Source of the DNA: Musa acuminata AAA Group
Taxonomy: Eukaryota; Streptophyta; Magnoliopsida; Zingiberales; Musaceae
Reading direction: 5' to 3'
Length of the DNA stretch: 64,000 nt
NCBI RefSeq assembly: GCF_036884655.1
Contig: NC_088340.1
Coordinates: 4,486,501-4,550,500, forward strand
Notes under the pieces: generated by a model
The model's input: only the letters and a program-made list of their open reading frames with translations
What the model was told of the DNA's origin: nothing
The model's database searches: none
Translations under genes and position numbers: made by a program
Shown here: one piece after another, positions 59,929 through 64,000 of the stretch
Numbering within the stretch: the first letter of the stretch is position 1
Layout of the letters: every line of letters starts with the position of its first letter

Positions 59929-60203
59929 CTTGGATTTTCTTATATTTTATGCCCATTTCCTTGTTCTAGCATCCTACCATCATAAGGTGGCGGTGGCAGG
60001 CATGTGTGTTTCTTTCCCTTCTTTTCTGTCTCCTCTACTTGCTTCCGACAGGAGGGAGAGGGCATGGCTAAAGCTGCAAGCTTCTTCCAAGCCATGACCA
60101 GACTGGTTCCAGAAGAGAAGGTGGGTAAGAGAAGAGCACATTAATGATTCGATTAGGGATGTGTTTCATCATGGGAAGCTTCTTTTCGGAGCCTGGTGAT
60201 TCA

Positions 60204-63200
60204 ATGAGAGCAAAGAGGTCGTGCGAATATGAGCTGTTTGCTTTGGTTTTCCTCTTCTCTTGGGTTTCTGCTGCTGGTGTTCTCTCCCCTAAAGGTGTCA
60301 ATTATGAAGGTAAGTTGCGCATCTTTTATGGCTTAAACTCTCGTTTATTTTCTGCAAAGAGGAGATCTGTGATGTGGTTTTCTTGGAGTTTAATCTTTCA
60401 GTTCAAGCTTTAATGGGTGTAAAGGCCTCTCTGAAGGATCCCCATAGTGTTCTTGAGAACTGGGATCAGGACTCCGTGGATCCATGCAGCTGGACCATGG
60501 TTACTTGTTCACCTGAGAATCTAGTCATTGGCCTGTGAGTGCCATTTGATCTTTCTTCTTCCCTTCCTGCTCTGCTTTTTCTGTGTGTGGAAGAGCAGTC
60601 TCTGAAGTCTCTGCTTCATCTTCTCAGAGGAACTCCAAGCCAAAATTTATCTGGCACACTCTCTCCAAGCATCGGCAATCTGACAAACCTGCAGATCATG
60701 TGAGTACTCAATTACAGATAGCAATTGGATATTGGTGAAACTTCTCCCTCATTTATGATTTAGATAATGGTCCTTTTATAGTCTCCTCCAGAACAACAAC
60801 ATATCAGGACCCATCCCACAAGAGATTGCAAGGCTCTCAAATCTCAAGACCCTTGACCTCTCCAACAACTATTTCAATGGTGAAATCCCTACCTCCATCA
60901 GCTACCTGAGTAGCCTTCAGTACCTGTAAGTGCAAAGTGCTAGAATCTCTTTCGCATCTCATTGTCTGTAACACCAAATCTTTATCTTTAGCTTGATGAT
61001 CTTTGTCTAATGAAACCAGGAGGCTCAACAACAATAGTTTGTCTGGAGCAGTTCCTCTGTCTTTGACCAACCTGACACAGCTTGCATTCCTGTAAGTGAC
61101 ATGACTTGTGTAGTATGCTGATTCCTTCATCTTCCAGGAACTGTGTAGCTGAGAGCAATGTGGTGCATGAATCAGGGACTTGTCTTACAATAACTTGAGT
61201 GGTCCTATTCCAAGTTTTGCAGCTAAGACATTCAAGTAAGATTCTTGGCAACTCCCTTGTGTTACATCAACTTTGTTTTCTTTAACATATGGTACACTGT
61301 TCCATTGTGATTGACCAAATCAAATAGTTCTATGTGGTCAGGACTGAAATACTAGCTTCTTTTCTTGCACAGTATCCTGAATCCTGCTTTCACAATGAGT
61401 CTGTCGGGATATAGTTATTGCCAGTCTAACGAGTTTATCGATGTATCTATGCTAATATTGTTCCGAGCAACGTAAAAAGCTCAACACTTCTCCACCAAGA
61501 TTGTTTTCTGAAATTGTTTCATGATTCATTTTGCAGCATCGTTGGAAATCCTTTAATCTGCGCTACTGGTACAGAGAAAGAGTGCTTAGGGATGATGCCG
61601 ATGCCGATTTCCTACAACTTGAGTAATTCAGAGAGTAATTACATGTCTAGTTGATATCTTCTTTGCTGTCTAAGAGAATATTCTAGCATAAATCTATTAG
61701 GAGTGGTATCTTGTGCTCGGGTTTTGTCCCTCTTGAATGCATGAAAAATCAATACGCAAAATGATAATTGAATTTGTGCCAACAATTGCACATTGTTAGA
61801 AATCTGGTGAGTTTAGGGAATGAATCATATGAATGTCGAGAGAAGACAATTCCAGAGCCTGAGTAGCATGGTAACAACTTGTTCTTCTACATTCATTTTG
61901 CGCTTTCCTCTGTCTACCGGCACACAAATATGCTCAAATGTACACATGCAAAAGCCATTCATGTCGAAGTTTATTTTGTTGTCGATCACTTGATTGTTTT
62001 GCCATTATATGAAACTCTGTATATCTTCTACCTTCACTAATTCTTCGATCTTGCTTCCAATTCTGACTTCCTTCCATATATCAAAAAGGCACTGCAACCC
62101 CAGGAAGACAAAGAAATCACAAAGTAGCTTTGGCTCTCAGCTCCAGCATTGGATTAGCCTGTTTGATAGTTCTTGTTGTTGGACTGCTTCTCTGGCGGAG
62201 GCAAAGACGTGTACAACAAATCCTTTTTCAAGTTGATGGTGAGTAACCATGCAAGAACTATGCATTAGCATCTTAATTTCTGCATTGAGTTTACAACAAA
62301 GTCATCTCTTCGATTGATTCAGAACGGCACGACGAGGAAGTATGCCACGGAAATTTGAAGAAGTTTCAGTTTAGGGAGCTGCAGGTTGCGACCGATAACT
62401 TCAGCAGCAAGAACATACTAGGCAAAGGTGGCTTTGGAATTGTTTACAGAGGTCATCTAACGGATGGAACTCTGGTGGCCGTCAAAAGGCTCAAGGATGG
62501 CAGCACCGCCAGCGGTGACATCCAGTTTCAGAGAGAAGTCGAGATGATAAGCTTGGCCGTGCATCGAAACCTCCTCAGACTATGTGGATTCTGCATGACT
62601 GCCTCAGAGAGACTGCTTGTCTATCCATTTATGTCGAATGGAAGTGTTGCTTCCCGATTAAAAGGTGACAATCCGATTTCGGCTTCTCGGTGAAATTAAT
62701 GGAATTCTCTGAAATTGTGATCCTTTCTACTGATACAAACATCCATTTCTTGTTGTCCTTAGGAAAACCACCACCGGATTGGATTACAAGGAAAAGAATA
62801 GCAGTGGGAGCTGCAAGAGGACTGCTCTACCTGCACGAGCAGTGTGATCCAAAGATAATTCACAGAGATGTCAAGGCTGCTAACATTTTGCTGGATGATT
62901 ACTGCGAGGCTGTAGTCGGAGACTTCGGGCTAGCAAAGCTTTTAGATCACAGGGACTCCCATGTCACCACAGCCGTAAGAGGCACCGTCGGCCACATTGC
63001 GCCGGAGTACCTCTCCACAGGCCAGTCTTCCGAGAAAACCGATGTTTTCGGATTCGGAATTCTTCTTCTGGAGCTGATTACCGGCCGAACTGCTTTAGAA
63101 TTCGGCAAGTCTGTGAATCAGAAAGGCACAATGCTTGACTGGGTAAGAGTGATATGTGACTGCCGTCGGTCGTAGTATCAGATGCCATAGCTTGTCAGTG

Positions 63201-63543
63201 ATGTTTTTTGGTCGTCCAGGTGAAGAAGATCCACCAAGAGAAGAAGCTGGAGCTGCTGATGGACAAGAACTTGAAGCACAACTACGACCGAATCGAGCTC
63301 GAGGAGATGGTGAAGGTGGCGCTCTTGTGCACGCAGTTCCATCCCCGCCACCGGCCCAAGATGTCGGAGGTGGTGCGGATGCTGGAAGGCGACGGACTCG
63401 TGGAAAGATGGGAGGCGTCGCAGAGAGTCGACTCCCAAGGTTTCAAGATGCCGGAGTTGGCCTTTTCCGACCGGTGCTACTCTAATCTGACGGACGACTC
63501 CTCGATACTGATCCAAGCAGTTGAGCTCTCTGGACCGAGGTGA
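60204..63543 (+). CDS. LRR receptor-like kinase, NIK (NSP-interacting kinase) type, 11 exons
   Basis: Exons: 60204-60309, 60402-60534, 60628-60699, 60782-60925, 61020-61091, 61176-61235, 61537-61634, 62089-62238, 62323-62664, 62763-63142, 63220-63543; 1881 bp, 626 aa. The exon pattern (72-bp LRR exons split at Leu codons) is that of LRR-RK subfamily II, which includes NIK and SERK. ATG 60204 gives a signal peptide ending WVSAAG; in-frame ATGs at 60144 and 60171 would add 20 or 11 residues. Then [14 protein letters not shown], the CSWTMVTCS pair, about five LRRs, [11 protein letters not shown], a transmembrane helix near 241-262, and a kinase with GKGGFG, Lys333, HRD (428) and DFG (446). [19 protein letters not shown] is the activation loop. 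It is an active-type Ser/Thr kinase at the plasma membrane. NIK1 relatives act in antiviral and immune signalling. The C-terminus VELSGPR is NIK-like. Confidence 0.95.
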
Positions 63544-64000
63544 GAGAGCTGGAGAAGGTCTGCAGATTGGGTCATGGACATATCACAAAGATAGTCATGT
63601 TCTTGGCATGAACCGTCGCCATGGATGGACGGAGGACGAAGCAATTCTTTCTTTGAGATCGTGGAAGGGACTCGGTGAGGAAGTGATGGCTATGTTGATG
63701 GATTTTGTTGTACATATGCATTAGATTTCGTGTTATTTTCCATTATTATTTTTTTTCTTCTGTTTTTATATTAAATATTTTTATGAATTTTGAGGGACAT
63801 GCATCTTTCATCATCATTAAATTAGATAAAATAATTATATATTTAATTGAAATCAAAATACTTAAAATTTTATTTATAATATTTTTTAAAAAAATTATCA
63901 CTTCATATAATTAATATTAATTATACTCTTATCAATATATGTTATCATTTTAATTTTTTTTTTTATTTTACTCTTTATCGAAGCGATATATAGTTATTAT
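63544..64000. other. 3' flank of the NIK-like gene
   Basis: 3' UTR followed by AT-rich DNA. No further gene is visible before the window end. Confidence 0.5.

Noticed and set aside
1..64000. tRNA, rRNA or other structured RNA genes
   Set aside because: I looked for obvious tRNA-like and rRNA-like sequence by eye and saw none. A tRNAscan-SE/Infernal run would be needed to exclude small RNAs.

Overview
The window is plant nuclear DNA. Genes have short exons and GT-AG introns, several genes have strongly G/C-biased third codon positions next to AT-rich spacers, there are many (CT)n/(TA)n/(ATT)n microsatellites, and a SIRE-type Ty1-copia retrotransposon is present. The GC-rich coding style suggests a monocot, possibly of the banana/ginger group. 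The species is an inference. No prokaryotic, organellar or viral genome segment was seen.

Layout. 1-125 (-): N-terminus of a PUB18/19-like U-box E3 ligase running off the left edge, with a TATA box and ABRE-like motifs upstream. 1583-6235 (-): complete 11-exon mitochondrial aldehyde dehydrogenase (ALDH2 family), with a second copy of its first exon and promoter at 7908-8210. 8.2-13.9 kb: AT-rich spacer with microsatellites and a decayed LTR element. 13953-15890 (-): 5-exon caffeoyl-CoA O-methyltransferase-like gene of the tricin-synthase type. 18409-20175 (-): 4-exon HD-Zip class I transcription factor that appears to use a GC-AG intron. 20.7-30.0 kb: a foldback DNA element split by an 8.06-kb SIRE-like retrotransposon in minus orientation, with 5-bp target duplications, both LTRs, PBS and PPT. 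30-38.7 kb: spacer with unassigned exon-like segments and a (TA)40 MITE-like unit. 38751-40955 (-): single-exon GH81 endo-beta-1,3-glucanase. 41532-43679 (-): 2-exon TBL O-acetyltransferase. 46641-47866 (-): 2-exon DUF1262 gene. 49015-50310 (-): 3-exon strictosidine-synthase-like gene. 52619-54883 (-): 4-exon mitochondrial pyruvate carrier 1. 60204-63543 (+): 11-exon NIK-type LRR receptor kinase.

The genes are independent units and do not form an operon or obvious cluster. Two encode mitochondrial proteins (ALDH2, MPC1), two act on wall phenolics or polysaccharides (CCoAOMT-like, TBL), and two have family links to defence (GH81 glucan-binding type, NIK receptor kinase). All exon models were assembled by hand from splice signals, reading phase and family similarity. 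The summed exon lengths give an intact frame in every complete model.

The most interesting observations are the duplicated phase-compatible targeting exon of ALDH, the GC-AG intron of the HD-Zip gene supported by leucine-zipper register, the nested foldback/SIRE structure with an LTR minisatellite difference, a 12-residue tandem duplication in the O-methyltransferase, and a GC3-rich unassigned coding segment near 32.1 kb. I found no convincing evidence of a wholly new biological system.
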